DNA of 64,000 nucleotides from Streptomyces xantholiticus. Lineage in GTDB: Bacteria > Actinomycetota > Actinomycetes > Streptomycetales > Streptomycetaceae. Location: positions 106,093 through 170,092 of the forward strand of contig NZ_BMWB01000009.1 of the NCBI RefSeq assembly GCF_014651015.1, written 5' to 3'. Of this stretch, positions 16,878 to 24,689 are shown one piece after another (position 1 is the stretch's first letter; each line of letters begins with the position of its first letter). A program made the position numbers and the translations under genes. Under the pieces are notes generated by a model that saw nothing but the letters and a program-made list of their open reading frames with translations, was not told the origin of the DNA and did not search any database.

Positions 16878-17075
16878 TCAGTTGCTTCGCTTGCGGTCCT
16901 TGGCTGCTGAGCCGCCGACCGCGATCAAAAGGGATGCGAGGGCGATGGCATCGGCGTAAGCAGCAACGGTGATACCTGCCGAGGGCCAAGTGATCACGAC
17001 GAGAACGATCACGATGACCGGCCACGGCTTTGCTCCGTGGTTTGACAGGTCCCACGGGGTAAGGGACACCCCCAT
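16878..17075 (-). CDS. Small two-helix membrane protein, element-associated
   Basis: 65 residues from the ATG at 17075, seven bases after AGGAGG. After a short N-terminus, two hydrophobic segments (VIVIVLVVITWPSAG, about 20-35, and AIALASLLIAVGG, about 43-55) are followed by a basic tail (KDRKRSN). Small membrane proteins of this type occur in actinomycete integrative and conjugative elements; its place beside tRNA-Ser, element fragments and short direct repeats fits that. No function can be assigned. Confidence 0.65.
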   Translation of the reverse strand: MGVSLTPWDLSNHGAKPWPVIVIVLVVITWPSAGITVAAYADAIALASLLIAVGGSAAKDRKRSN

Positions 17076-17185
17076 TGTTGGGCCTCCTAGAGGTTCGGAG
17101 CCCGCCCTGCCGTGCACGCCTAGGAACCTGTTCGGCGAGGGCGGGTTTTCTGCGCTGCGGGGCTCATGGTGACGCAAGAGCGGGA

Positions 17186-17201
17186 GTTCGCAAATTCGAT
17201 C
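17186..17201. repeat. Second copy of GTTCGCAAATTCGATC
   Basis: Exact 16-base match to 7509-7524. Here the flanking inverted arms are absent. It sits in the intergenic, decayed region upstream of the small membrane protein gene. Confidence 0.5.
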
Positions 17202-17300
17202 CTCAAAATTACGACGGAGCCGCGAACTGACTCTCAGGCTAGATGATCTTCTCGAAAAGCCGCAATGCGGACATTCTTTGAGGGTGTGGCCACCCAGCCT

Positions 17301-17438
17301 GGTGTAAGTACTCCGGTGAAGCTCCATGACCGGCTCACCCGGTGGAAGTTGCAGGAGCTTGGCCTCCTCGGCCGTGGGCACGCGCGCGAACAGTGCTTCT
17401 CTCATGTGGTCGATCTCGTACCCCGCGTCATAGAGCAC
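17301..17438 (-). pseudogene. GntR-family regulator fragment (UTRA domain)
   Basis: About 45 residues (LYDAGYEIDHMREALFARVP, then EEAKLLQLPPGEPVMELHRSTYT) match the middle of a UTRA effector-binding domain. The DNA-binding domain is missing upstream and the reading frame runs into unrelated sequence downstream. GntR/KorSA-type regulators are common in pSAM2-like elements, so this is probably an element remnant. Confidence 0.65.
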
Positions 17439-17479
17439 CCTGTAGCCACCGCCCCTGCCGGCCGGTCCGGGCGTCGGGT

Positions 17480-17728
17480 CGACCAGTCGCGTCCCCTCGA
17501 CATGCTCCGGCCGGTAGCCCCGTGGAGCGCGGCAGGCAACTCCTCATCGGCGTCCAGATGTCGCACTGCGAGTAGCAGGTAGCCGAGCAGCTGCCACACG
17601 ACGTCCTTACGGAAGGCCTGCGGATGCTTGGTGCTTTTGAAGTCGAGCAGCAGGCCGTCGACCACGATGTCGGCGTCGGTGTTGATGGCCACGCCCGCGA
17701 ACGTCGCTCCGCCGATGCAGTAAGGACC
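17480..17728 (-). pseudogene. PD-(D/E)XK nuclease-like fragment
   Basis: About 80 residues including DADIVVDGLLLDFKSTKHP and VWQLLGYLLLAVRH. The pattern (an acidic residue, then LDxK, then a WQLLGY helix) is that of restriction-like nuclease folds in actinobacterial hypothetical proteins. N- and C-terminal parts are missing. Together with the GntR fragment it shows that 17.1-17.75 kb is decayed accessory DNA. Confidence 0.5.
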
Positions 17729-17775
17729 GTTTGTGAGACGCCGCTTCCGCCGGGTAGGGCGTGATGGGCAAGGTG

Positions 17776-18714
17776 TCAGCTGAAGGTACGGCGGTAGGTG
17801 TAGGGGCTGACGCCGGTAGTCTTCTTGAACCGGTCGCGGAAGGCGGTGGGTGAGCCGAAGCCGACTTGGGCGCCGATGCGTTCGACGGAGTGGCGTGTGG
17901 TCTCCAGGAGATGCTGGGCCTGGCGGATGCGGGCGCGGTGGAGCCACTGGAGCGGGGTGGTGCCGGTCTGTTCGCGGAAGCGGCGTATCAGGGTCCGGGT
18001 GCTGGTTCCGGCGTGGGCGGCGATATCGGCGAGGGTGAGATCGGAGCCCAGGTTTTCCTGCAACCAGAGCAGCAGCGGTTCGAAGGTCGAGCCCTGAGGG
18101 GTAGGCACGTAATTCTGGACGATGAACTGTGCTTGTCCGCCCTCGCGTTCCAGGGGCATAACGGACAACCGGGCGGCGTCGGCGGCGACGGCCGAGCCGT
18201 AGTCGCGGCGAATCATGTGCAGGCACAGGTCCAGGCCCGCGGCGGCGCCAGCCGAGGTGAGCAGCTGGCCGTTGTCGACGTACAGGACGTCCGGGTCGAC
18301 CTCGATGTCCGGGTGGGCGGCGGCCAGGAGATCGGCCGCGATCCAGTGGGTGGTGGCACGCAGGCCGTCGAGAAGTCCGGTGGCGGCTAGGGGGAAGGTG
18401 CCCGAGCAGATGGAGGCGATGCGCGTGCCGTCTTCGGCCGCTGCTCGCAGCGCGTCGCGGACAGCGGGGGCGAGCGGGGTCGCGGGGGCAGATGTACCGG
18501 GCACGATGATCGTGTCCGCGCCCTTGAGCCCCTCCAGTCCCCAGGGCGCGCGAAGGGTGAAGGCACCGGCATCGATCTCCGGCCGCTCGGCGCACACGCG
18601 GAGCTGGTAGCCGGGGCGTCCGTCCGGGAGGCGGGTGCGGGTGAAGACCTCGATCGGGGTGGACAGATCGAAGGGGATCACCTGGTCCAGCGCGAGGACG
18701 GCAATGGTGTGCAT
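17776..18714 (-). CDS. GlxA-type AraC regulator with DJ-1/PfpI domain
   Basis: 312 residues. Residues 1-185 form a DJ-1/PfpI-like domain with IASICSGTFPLAATGLLDG (elbow Cys) and THWIAADLL. Residues about 215-312 contain two AraC helix-turn-helices (LTLADIAAHAGTSTRTLIRR; VERIGAQVGFGSPTAFRDRF) and end FKKTTGVSPYTYRRTF. These regulators sense an unknown ligand and act near their targets. It is divergent, with a 207 bp gap, from a DJ-1/PfpI enzyme gene at 18922, the likely target. Confidence 0.92.
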   Translation of the reverse strand: MHTIAVLALDQVIPFDLSTPIEVFTRTRLPDGRPGYQLRVCAERPEIDAGAFTLRAPWGLEGLKGADTIIVPGTSAPATPLAPAVRDALRAAAEDGTRIASICSGTFPLAATGLLDGLRATTHWIAADLLAAAHPDIEVDPDVLYVDNGQLLTSAGAAAGLDLCLHMIRRDYGSAVAADAARLSVMPLEREGGQAQFIVQNYVPTPQGSTFEPLLLWLQENLGSDLTLADIAAHAGTSTRTLIRRFREQTGTTPLQWLHRARIRQAQHLLETTRHSVERIGAQVGFGSPTAFRDRFKKTTGVSPYTYRRTFS

Positions 18715-18921
18715 GGCCAGAAGATACCTGCCCTCCGGTGGCCTGCCTTGGTCTCAGCACCGTGAATTCTCTGCTTTAGCCAGTTCAAAGCCATCCCTGC
18801 AATCGTGGCGGTATTCCGTTGGAGGGCGTCACTAATGCCACTGGGAGACAGGTTGGCAGCCGGTTAGCGTCTGGAGCGACTCCGGCATGGGCCGGACGCT
18901 GCCCCACGTGAAGGACCCTCC

Positions 18922-19611
18922 ATGCATGCCCAGATCATCCTGTTTGACGGCTTCGATCCGCTCGATGCCATCGCCCCCTACGAAGTGCTGTACGCCGGCG
19001 GCACCGCCTCCGGCGGCGCGGTGAGCGTGGAACTGGTCTCCGCCGAAGGACCGCGCGAGGTGGTCAGCGGCACCGGGGGCTTGGTGCTGCGCGCCACGGC
19101 CGCCCTCGACCCAGGACGCGCGGGCCTGATCCTGGTCCCCGGTGCCTCGGGCCGCGTTGGAGAACCCGGCGAGGTCCCTGACGATGACGCTGGGATCGGG
19201 GAGTGGCAGCCGGACGAATTCATCCCCGTGCTGCTGGGCCGCACTCTGACCACCGAGCTGCCCACGCTGATGAAGGCGGCGATGGACAACCCCGAGGTGA
19301 CGGTCAGCGCGGTGTGCGGCGGCTCGCTCGTCCTGGCCATGGCCGGCCTGCTGGAGGGCCGCTATGCCACCACCCACCACATGGGCATGGACATGCTCGA
19401 TGCCACCGGCGTCCACGCCGTGAGCGCCCGCGTCGTCGACGACGGCAACCTCGTCACCGGCGCTGGCGTCACCTCCGGCCTCGACCTGGGCCTGTACCTG
19501 CTGGAGCGCGAGGTGGGCCCCCAGATCGCCCACGCCGTCGAGAAGCTGTTCGCCCATGAGCGCCGCGGCACCGTCTGGCGCAACGACGGCCCGGTGCCTG
19601 CCGGCATCTGA
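18922..19611 (+). CDS. DJ-1/PfpI family protein
   Basis: 229 residues from the ATG at 18922. DJ-1 superfamily signatures: IILFDGFDPLDAIAPYEVL at the start, GLILVPGASG, VSAVCGGSLVLAMAGLLEG with the nucleophile-elbow Cys, and ATTHHMGMDML. A gap of about 60 bp separates it from two small genes downstream, probably one unit. Function may be isonitrile hydratase-like or glyoxalase/chaperone-like; the sequence cannot decide. Likely controlled by the divergent GlxA-type regulator. Confidence 0.88.
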   Translation: MHAQIILFDGFDPLDAIAPYEVLYAGGTASGGAVSVELVSAEGPREVVSGTGGLVLRATAALDPGRAGLILVPGASGRVGEPGEVPDDDAGIGEWQPDEFIPVLLGRTLTTELPTLMKAAMDNPEVTVSAVCGGSLVLAMAGLLEGRYATTHHMGMDMLDATGVHAVSARVVDDGNLVTGAGVTSGLDLGLYLLEREVGPQIAHAVEKLFAHERRGTVWRNDGPVPAGI

Positions 19612-19667
19612 CCACACGTCCCGCCCCCGCACCTCTTAACCGCACCGCACTGTGAGGAAGAAGCAGA

Positions 19668-19988
19668 ATGTCCGTAGAAGGCATCTGGGACCTGTCCATC
19701 TCCACCCCCATCGGCAAGATCAAAGCCGTGGTCGAACTCTTGCGGGAGGCCGGTGTCCTGACCGGGACCGCCCACGGGGCAGGAGAGGAAGTCCCGCTCA
19801 GCGACGTCGCCCTCGACGGCGACTGGCTCACCTGGAAGCAGGCCATCACCAAGCCCATGCGCCTGAACCTGGCCTTTGCCGCGACAGTCAACGGCGACAC
19901 CCTCACCGGCACTTCCAAGGCCGGACGCCTTCCGGCCTCGAAGGTCACCGGCCAGCGCCGCGTCGTCCAGGCGGGCACGGAACACTGA
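19668..19988 (+). CDS. Small hypothetical protein with calycin-like pattern
   Basis: 106 residues. Alternating strands (GIWDLSISTPIGKIKAVVEL; NLAFAATVNGDTLTGTSKAG) resemble small beta-barrel proteins that bind hydrophobic ligands. No signal peptide. It lies between the DJ-1 gene and a membrane protein gene that starts 2 bp after its stop. No family name can be given confidently. Confidence 0.7.
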   Translation: MSVEGIWDLSISTPIGKIKAVVELLREAGVLTGTAHGAGEEVPLSDVALDGDWLTWKQAITKPMRLNLAFAATVNGDTLTGTSKAGRLPASKVTGQRRVVQAGTEH

Positions 19989-19990
19989 CC

Positions 19991-20458
19991 GTGACGAAAC
20001 TTCTTCTCTCCCTGCACGTCCTGGCCGCGGTGCTGACCATAGGCCCGGTCACAGTCGCCGCGAGCATGTTCCCCAAAGCGCTGCGTCGTACCCACAGCGA
20101 CCCGGGTGACCGCGAGGCTCTCACGACCCTGCGGACGCTGCACCGCATCTGCCGCGTCTACGCCGGCATCGGCATCGCGGTTCCCGTCTTCGGGTTCGCC
20201 ACGGCCAGTAGCCTCGGCGTCCTTGGCAGCGGATGGCTGATCACCTCGATCCTCCTGACCACCGCAGCAGCCGCCATCCTGGCCTTGCTGATCCTGCCCG
20301 CCCAGGACGGTGCCCTCGCCGCCGCGCAGGCCCCCGGCTCCAGCTCCGGCACCCACTCTGCCGCCCGCCTTGCCATGCTCACCGGCGTCTTCAACCTGCT
20401 GTGGGCAACCGTCACTGTTCTGATGATCATCCGCCCCGGCTCCACCACGGGAGCATGA
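19991..20458 (+). CDS. DUF2269-like four-helix membrane protein
   Basis: 155 residues from a GTG at 19991, 2 bp after the preceding stop. Four hydrophobic segments: LLSLHVLAAVLTIGPVTVAA, AGIGIAVPVFGFAT, WLITSILLTTAAAAILALLI and LTGVFNLLWATVTVLMIIRP. The order and the entry motif KLLLSLHVLAA resemble DUF2269 proteins. Last gene of the DJ-1 unit. Confidence 0.75.
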   Translation: MTKLLLSLHVLAAVLTIGPVTVAASMFPKALRRTHSDPGDREALTTLRTLHRICRVYAGIGIAVPVFGFATASSLGVLGSGWLITSILLTTAAAAILALLILPAQDGALAAAQAPGSSSGTHSAARLAMLTGVFNLLWATVTVLMIIRPGSTTGA

Positions 20459-20627
20459 CCGTGCACCTTCACTCATTGCGCATCGCGGCGCGCGCCGATG
20501 AGGTCTGTGGAGTCTCAACGCTCCTCCCCGCCCAGTCGGGCACCCATGCCCGTCCCTGCCCGGGTCACCTCGTGGGCAAGTTCTCCGCGAACCGGTCCTC
20601 TCCCGGCACCGGTGACAGCCCGTCGCG

Positions 20628-21305
20628 TCAGGCGGGACCGGTGTCGGATCGCCGGGAGAGCCAGGTACGCAGTGGGACAGCGACCAGCCACGAGAGCTGC
20701 GCCAGCACGGGTGAGGCAAGCGTGAGGGGCATCGAGGCGACGAAGACGACCACCATGACCAGTCCCTGCTGGACGGACCCGGTCAGACTCTCGCGCGGGA
20801 TGCCGGGTTTCACCAGGGCCGGCCGGCAGATGAGCCGTAGTGACATCGCGGTCATCAGGCCCGAGGCGGCAGCGATCGCTCCGGCGTAGATCGCCGTTGC
20901 AAGAGCGGTGTCCCCGTACTCACTGATCAAACGTGTCGGGAACGGCAGCCCTGCAATCACGGCGAGGAGCGCCAGATAGAGATACAGCAGCCACGTGTCG
21001 AGCCGTGCGATCGAGGTGAACAGGGCGTGCTGAGCCAGCCACAGCACCCCGATGACGGCAAAGCTGAGGACATACGCGCCCACGTCGGCCAGTGCGTCGT
21101 GGAGCGCGTCGCCGAGATCCGAGTCGGCCAGGTCGTCCTGCACACCGACGTCGAGGATCAGCAGCGTGATCGCGATGGCGAAGACAGCGTCCCCGAACGC
21201 CAGAAGCTGCTCCGGCCCCATGACCGGCCCGCCGCGTTCGGCTGCCGGCCCACGTCGCTCTGCGCTCACGATTCGGACGCTACTCGGGGGTGCCTGCGGG
21301 GACAC
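20628..21305 (-). CDS. TMEM175/DUF1211-type membrane protein
   Basis: Up to 225 residues; GTG at 21269 and ATG at 21221 are alternative starts, and none has a strong ribosome binding site. The first helix reads LLAFGDAVFAIAITLLILDV, the diagnostic TMEM175/DUF1211 segment, but with FGD where the family usually has FSD (a pore-lining motif in potassium-selective members). Further helices follow near 70-90, 100-120, 132-150, 175-195 and 200-215. A potassium leak channel is the family expectation; the motif change makes this less certain. Confidence 0.8.
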   Translation of the reverse strand: MSPQAPPSSVRIVSAERRGPAAERGGPVMGPEQLLAFGDAVFAIAITLLILDVGVQDDLADSDLGDALHDALADVGAYVLSFAVIGVLWLAQHALFTSIARLDTWLLYLYLALLAVIAGLPFPTRLISEYGDTALATAIYAGAIAAASGLMTAMSLRLICRPALVKPGIPRESLTGSVQQGLVMVVVFVASMPLTLASPVLAQLSWLVAVPLRTWLSRRSDTGPA

Positions 21306-21393
21306 GTGGTGTTGGGCCGGGTGCCGGACACCAAGGGAGCGGGCGCCCCGACGGCGTTTCGGGGCGCGCCGGCGGAAGCGGACGCACAGGAGG

Positions 21394-22806
21394 TCAGCGC
21401 GCTGACAGCGTCTCCTGCAGCCAGTCGAAAACGACCTCGCAGTGCTCCTGCGGTGCCATCGGGGAGCAGTGCAACTGCGCGCCAGTGGCAGCGGTGAGCT
21501 TCACGTACTCCTTGGGAGCGGTCAGCTTGTCGAACATCTGGCGCGGCTGGCCCGGGTAGAACTGCTCGAACTCGTAGTCCAGGACCAGCGTGGGCGCCTT
21601 GATGCGGCCCACCACGTCGCTGATGTCCAGTGCCCTGATGCGCTGGGCAGGGGTGTAGAAGTCGGTGAACGTCCTGCCCTCGCGGGCGTCGAGCATCGCC
21701 TGTACGGAGAAGGGCTCCATGCGCTTCTTGATCGTGGCCGCCGCGGCCGGAGGCAGCTCGGGGACGACCTCCTTGTTCCAGATGTTGTTGGTCTCATCCT
21801 TGTCCGGGGTGAGGATCTCCCGGATCTGCTGGGGGAAGCCCAGCCACGGCGTCAGCGTGCCGGGCATCGCCACCAGTGCGGCGATCCGCTGCTCGAAGGC
21901 GGCGGCCCTGGGGGCCAGGTCACCCCCCATGCTCAGCCCGGTCAGGGCGATCTTGTCGGCGTCCACGTCGGAACGGGCGACCAACCAGTCGACGAGCGGC
22001 GTGACCACGGTTTCCCAGCGCGGGGTGAAAGTCACCCGGTCCACGAAGAGCAGCTGCCCCTGGCCGGGCCCGTCGTACACGAGTGCGTTCCAGCCGCGCT
22101 CCAGAGCGGCCGAGACGCCATACGTCCACATGTCGACGTTCTGCCCGTCGCTGCCGTTGGTGAGGATCACCGTGGGGCGCCGGCCTCCCGAGTCGGCCTG
22201 CCCGAAGAACCACACGGGCAGCGGGGTCTTCCCGTACGGAACGCTGTCCCTGACCGGCGCCGGGTCACACAGCCGGCAGAACGTGTCCCAGGCATCGCGG
22301 CCCGCCCGGTACAGCCGCTCCTCGCTGCCGGGATCGTCGGAGCCGAGGACGAAGAACAGCGCCTGGGCGTAGTACTGCGCGGCCCGCAGTGCACGGGAAC
22401 GTGTGGTCTCCCGCCCGGACTCACCGCCCTCGGGAGCCTTCAGCAGCTGATCGCCGAGCTTCTTGAAGGTCTGGGTGTACGTCTGCGCGGAGAGTCCGGC
22501 CTTGTTGATCGCGTTCGCGGCGGTGAGCACCTCGCCGACCTCACCGGCCCCGTAGCCGGATGCCCCGAGCGCGAGGAGCCCGCTGAAGTTGAACCCCGGG
22601 TCCTGGAACAGGGTCATCACTCCGGGCGCGGCGCCACCTGCCGGGGCGGAGGCCGACGCCGTGCCACTGGGTGTGGGCGCCGGCGCGGGCGATGCGCCCG
22701 AGGGCGTACACCCTGTGGCCAGGACGGCCCCGGCTCCACCGACAAGCCCGGCGAGCGTGGTGCGCCGGGTGGGGCCGGATGCGCTGTCTCTGGATACATA
22801 CGTCAT
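21394..22806 (-). CDS. Tat-type lipoprotein, alpha/beta hydrolase
   Basis: 470 residues from the ATG at 22806. Signal: TRRTTLAGLVGGAGAVLATGC, a twin-Arg start with a lipobox (LATGC), so probably exported folded and lipidated. A Ser/Ala/Pro-rich linker follows. The hydrolase domain has VILTNGSDGQNVDMWTYG, ALVYDGPGQGQ and the nucleophile elbow GLSMGGDLAPRA, with a late EHCEVVFDWL supplying the probable His. The nearest known layout is FrsA-like or peptidase-like hydrolases. Substrate unknown. Confidence 0.85.
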   Translation of the reverse strand: MTYVSRDSASGPTRRTTLAGLVGGAGAVLATGCTPSGASPAPAPTPSGTASASAPAGGAAPGVMTLFQDPGFNFSGLLALGASGYGAGEVGEVLTAANAINKAGLSAQTYTQTFKKLGDQLLKAPEGGESGRETTRSRALRAAQYYAQALFFVLGSDDPGSEERLYRAGRDAWDTFCRLCDPAPVRDSVPYGKTPLPVWFFGQADSGGRRPTVILTNGSDGQNVDMWTYGVSAALERGWNALVYDGPGQGQLLFVDRVTFTPRWETVVTPLVDWLVARSDVDADKIALTGLSMGGDLAPRAAAFEQRIAALVAMPGTLTPWLGFPQQIREILTPDKDETNNIWNKEVVPELPPAAAATIKKRMEPFSVQAMLDAREGRTFTDFYTPAQRIRALDISDVVGRIKAPTLVLDYEFEQFYPGQPRQMFDKLTAPKEYVKLTAATGAQLHCSPMAPQEHCEVVFDWLQETLSAR

Positions 22807-23024
22807 ACCGGCCGAACGTACGAGCCGCGCCCCCGCTCCTCTCTCCGCCACACCCGGCGTCTCCCCCGGCGTTCCACCGAACGGTCCCTTACTCGCTCCG
22901 CCTTCGCCGTGGGCATGCCCGTCCGAGCCCCGTTGCCGAGCCTGGCCGGCCTCAAGCCGGCCCGCCGGACGAGCGGCCCCCTGGGACAGGTGCGTGGGCG
23001 GGGGCCGCTCCGGTGTCCGGCGGG

Positions 23025-23894
23025 TCAGTGGACACCGCGGCCCGAGGTGAGGCGGGCGGCGGAGGCAATGGTGGCCCGGGCCTCGCGTTCGGTGAGGCCG
23101 GCGCCGACCGCTGCGGCGGTGAGAGCGGCGGCCAGGGTGTCACCGAGGCCGTTCTCGTAGGCACGGCAGGCGGCCCAGAACAGGCGGGTGTTGCGCTGGC
23201 CTTCCTGTGCGGCGAGGACGAACTGGACCAGTCCGTGCCCGTCTCCGTGGGCAGGCCCTGGGTGGGAGCGGGGGTGCGCGGGGGGTGTGATCAGGCTCAG
23301 GAGTGCGCGAGGGCAGGGCGCCGGGGGGAGGTGCGCTGTGCCGGGGGCCAGGCGGTACGCCCCGTGGGCGGTGACCGAGCCCGGGCCGACGAGATAGCCG
23401 CCGGTGCCGCGGACGTCTATGCCGGGGGCGAGCCGGCTCGCCGAGTTCGGGACGACGGTGTCGGGCGGGCCGGTCAGCCACAGGTGGCGCCCGCCGCTCG
23501 GGGTGAGGACGGTGACGGTCTCCGGGATGGTGAACAGGTGGCGCAGCGCCAGGTGCCGGAGCTCGGCAATGGAGTCGATCGAGGTCTTGATGTCGAGGTC
23601 GATGCCGATCAGGTGGTGCGGCGGCCGCCCGCAAGCGATGCCGTAGCCGGTGGCCCAGGGAGCGGCCGCGAACAGTGCTCGCACGCCCGCGGGGTCTGTG
23701 GTGGCGTCATGGACTCCGTGGCCCGGGAGACCGCATTCGCCCCGGCACAGGGCCGGATCGGGGTTGCCCCGGTGGGGGGAGCGCAGTGCGGGGAGTTTGG
23801 TGGCGGACAGGGGGATGACGGGGAGTCCGCGCTCCGCGGCGGACAGGGCGTGGGCGAGGGCCAGGGTCGCGGTCTGCCGGGTGGTGATGGCCAT
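23025..23894 (-). CDS. Bifunctional primase/polymerase (Prim-Pol) domain protein with intact motifs
   Basis: 289 residues from the ATG at 23894. It is a Prim-Pol catalytic domain with all key motifs: HHLIGIDLDIKTS (metal-binding DLD), TVLTPSGGRHLWLTG (His), and GIDVRGTGGYLVGPGS. The C-terminal 75 residues (GQRNTRLFWAACRAYENG, LTEREARATIASA) look like a primase C-terminal helical domain. No helicase domain is present, so it may be a stand-alone primase of element origin or a repair enzyme. CGECGLPGHGVHDATTD resembles the Cys/His segment of the relative at 5810. Confidence 0.85.
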   Translation of the reverse strand: MAITTRQTATLALAHALSAAERGLPVIPLSATKLPALRSPHRGNPDPALCRGECGLPGHGVHDATTDPAGVRALFAAAPWATGYGIACGRPPHHLIGIDLDIKTSIDSIAELRHLALRHLFTIPETVTVLTPSGGRHLWLTGPPDTVVPNSASRLAPGIDVRGTGGYLVGPGSVTAHGAYRLAPGTAHLPPAPCPRALLSLITPPAHPRSHPGPAHGDGHGLVQFVLAAQEGQRNTRLFWAACRAYENGLGDTLAAALTAAAVGAGLTEREARATIASAARLTSGRGVH

Positions 23895-24198
23895 GGCTCT
23901 ATATTCGTTCAAGTGTTCGAAGAAGGGAAGAGGGCGGATGCCGTAAAGGGTGGCGAAACGCTTCATCCCGCGCCTCGCGCGACTCAAGGGAGGTGTGCCC
24001 GCGGTGGGCGTTTCGGGGGCAAGAAGGGGTTTATCGACATGTCCTCACGCTTGCGAGCGAATCGCCCCTTCCCGGATGGTTCGACAGCGATCGCGTGGGC
24101 AATTCTGATCTTGCGACGTCGTGATCAAGTCGGGCGCGGTCGGCCAACCGCCCCCGAGTCCACAGCCCTTGTGCAGTTCCAGTTCATGGAGGAATGAC
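23895..24198. other. Intergenic region upstream of small secreted protein
   Basis: About 300 bp between the divergent Prim-Pol and small secreted protein genes. It must hold both promoters. It contains GGAGGA at 24188-24193 as the ribosome binding site of the secreted protein. No gene or RNA is visible. Confidence 0.5.
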
Positions 24199-24504
24199 AT
24201 GGCAAGCATCCGTTCCGCCCGCGTTCTCGCCGTTGCCGCCGCCCTGCCCCTCACGCTCTCGGTGCTCGGCGGGGTGGCCCAGGCCGACAGCGGCGGCTTC
24301 GCGGACGGCGGGTCGAACGTGTCGGTGGCGACGGTCGCCGGCGGCGGCGCCGAGGGCGGCAACTTCGGCAACTCGTCCACCTCTCAACAGGTGGCGACCG
24401 GCTGGGGCGCCAGTAATCAGAGCGAGTCCGCCGGGGCCGGCGGACTCGCCTTCACTGTCATCGATCAGGACAACGTCACGGTGAACTTCTCGCCGCTGTG
24501 GTGA
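24199..24504 (+). CDS. Small secreted Gly/Ser/Asn-rich protein
   Basis: 101 residues from the ATG at 24199, five bases after GGAGGA. The signal peptide (residues 1-29) ends GGVAQADS. The mature part of about 72 residues is rich in Gly, Ser, Ala and Asn (GGGAEGGNFGNSSTSQQVAT, GASNQSESAGAGG), has no Cys and ends VTVNFSPLW. Composition is like surface or amyloid-forming proteins of sporulating streptomycetes, but the chaplin and rodlin motifs are absent. A surface role is inference only. Confidence 0.75.
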   Translation: MASIRSARVLAVAAALPLTLSVLGGVAQADSGGFADGGSNVSVATVAGGGAEGGNFGNSSTSQQVATGWGASNQSESAGAGGLAFTVIDQDNVTVNFSPLW

Positions 24505-24689
24505 CGGACGGCCCGAGGGGAGCGTGAGCAGGGGGAAGTGGGCGTCTGTGCGGCGGTGCTTGGGGGCGCCGTCGCACAGGCGCCCCCAGGGGGTGTCGGG
24601 GAGGGGTGGGCTCGGCGGCGTCCGCGACCTTGACACATGACGCATAGCTGACGGACAGTCAGATTCTGGATAGGCGGGAAGGGGGCGAC

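Noticed and set aside
21442..23160. A 572-residue plus-strand frame
   Set aside because: Antisense of the hydrolase gene, Arg/Gly-rich, no ribosome binding site.
24540..24689. GCGCCCCC-containing palindrome before the ChsH2-like gene as a riboswitch
   Set aside because: It is a plain hairpin (GGGGGCGCC/GGCGCCCCC near 24558-24590) that fits a terminator for the secreted-protein gene; no riboswitch consensus is visible.
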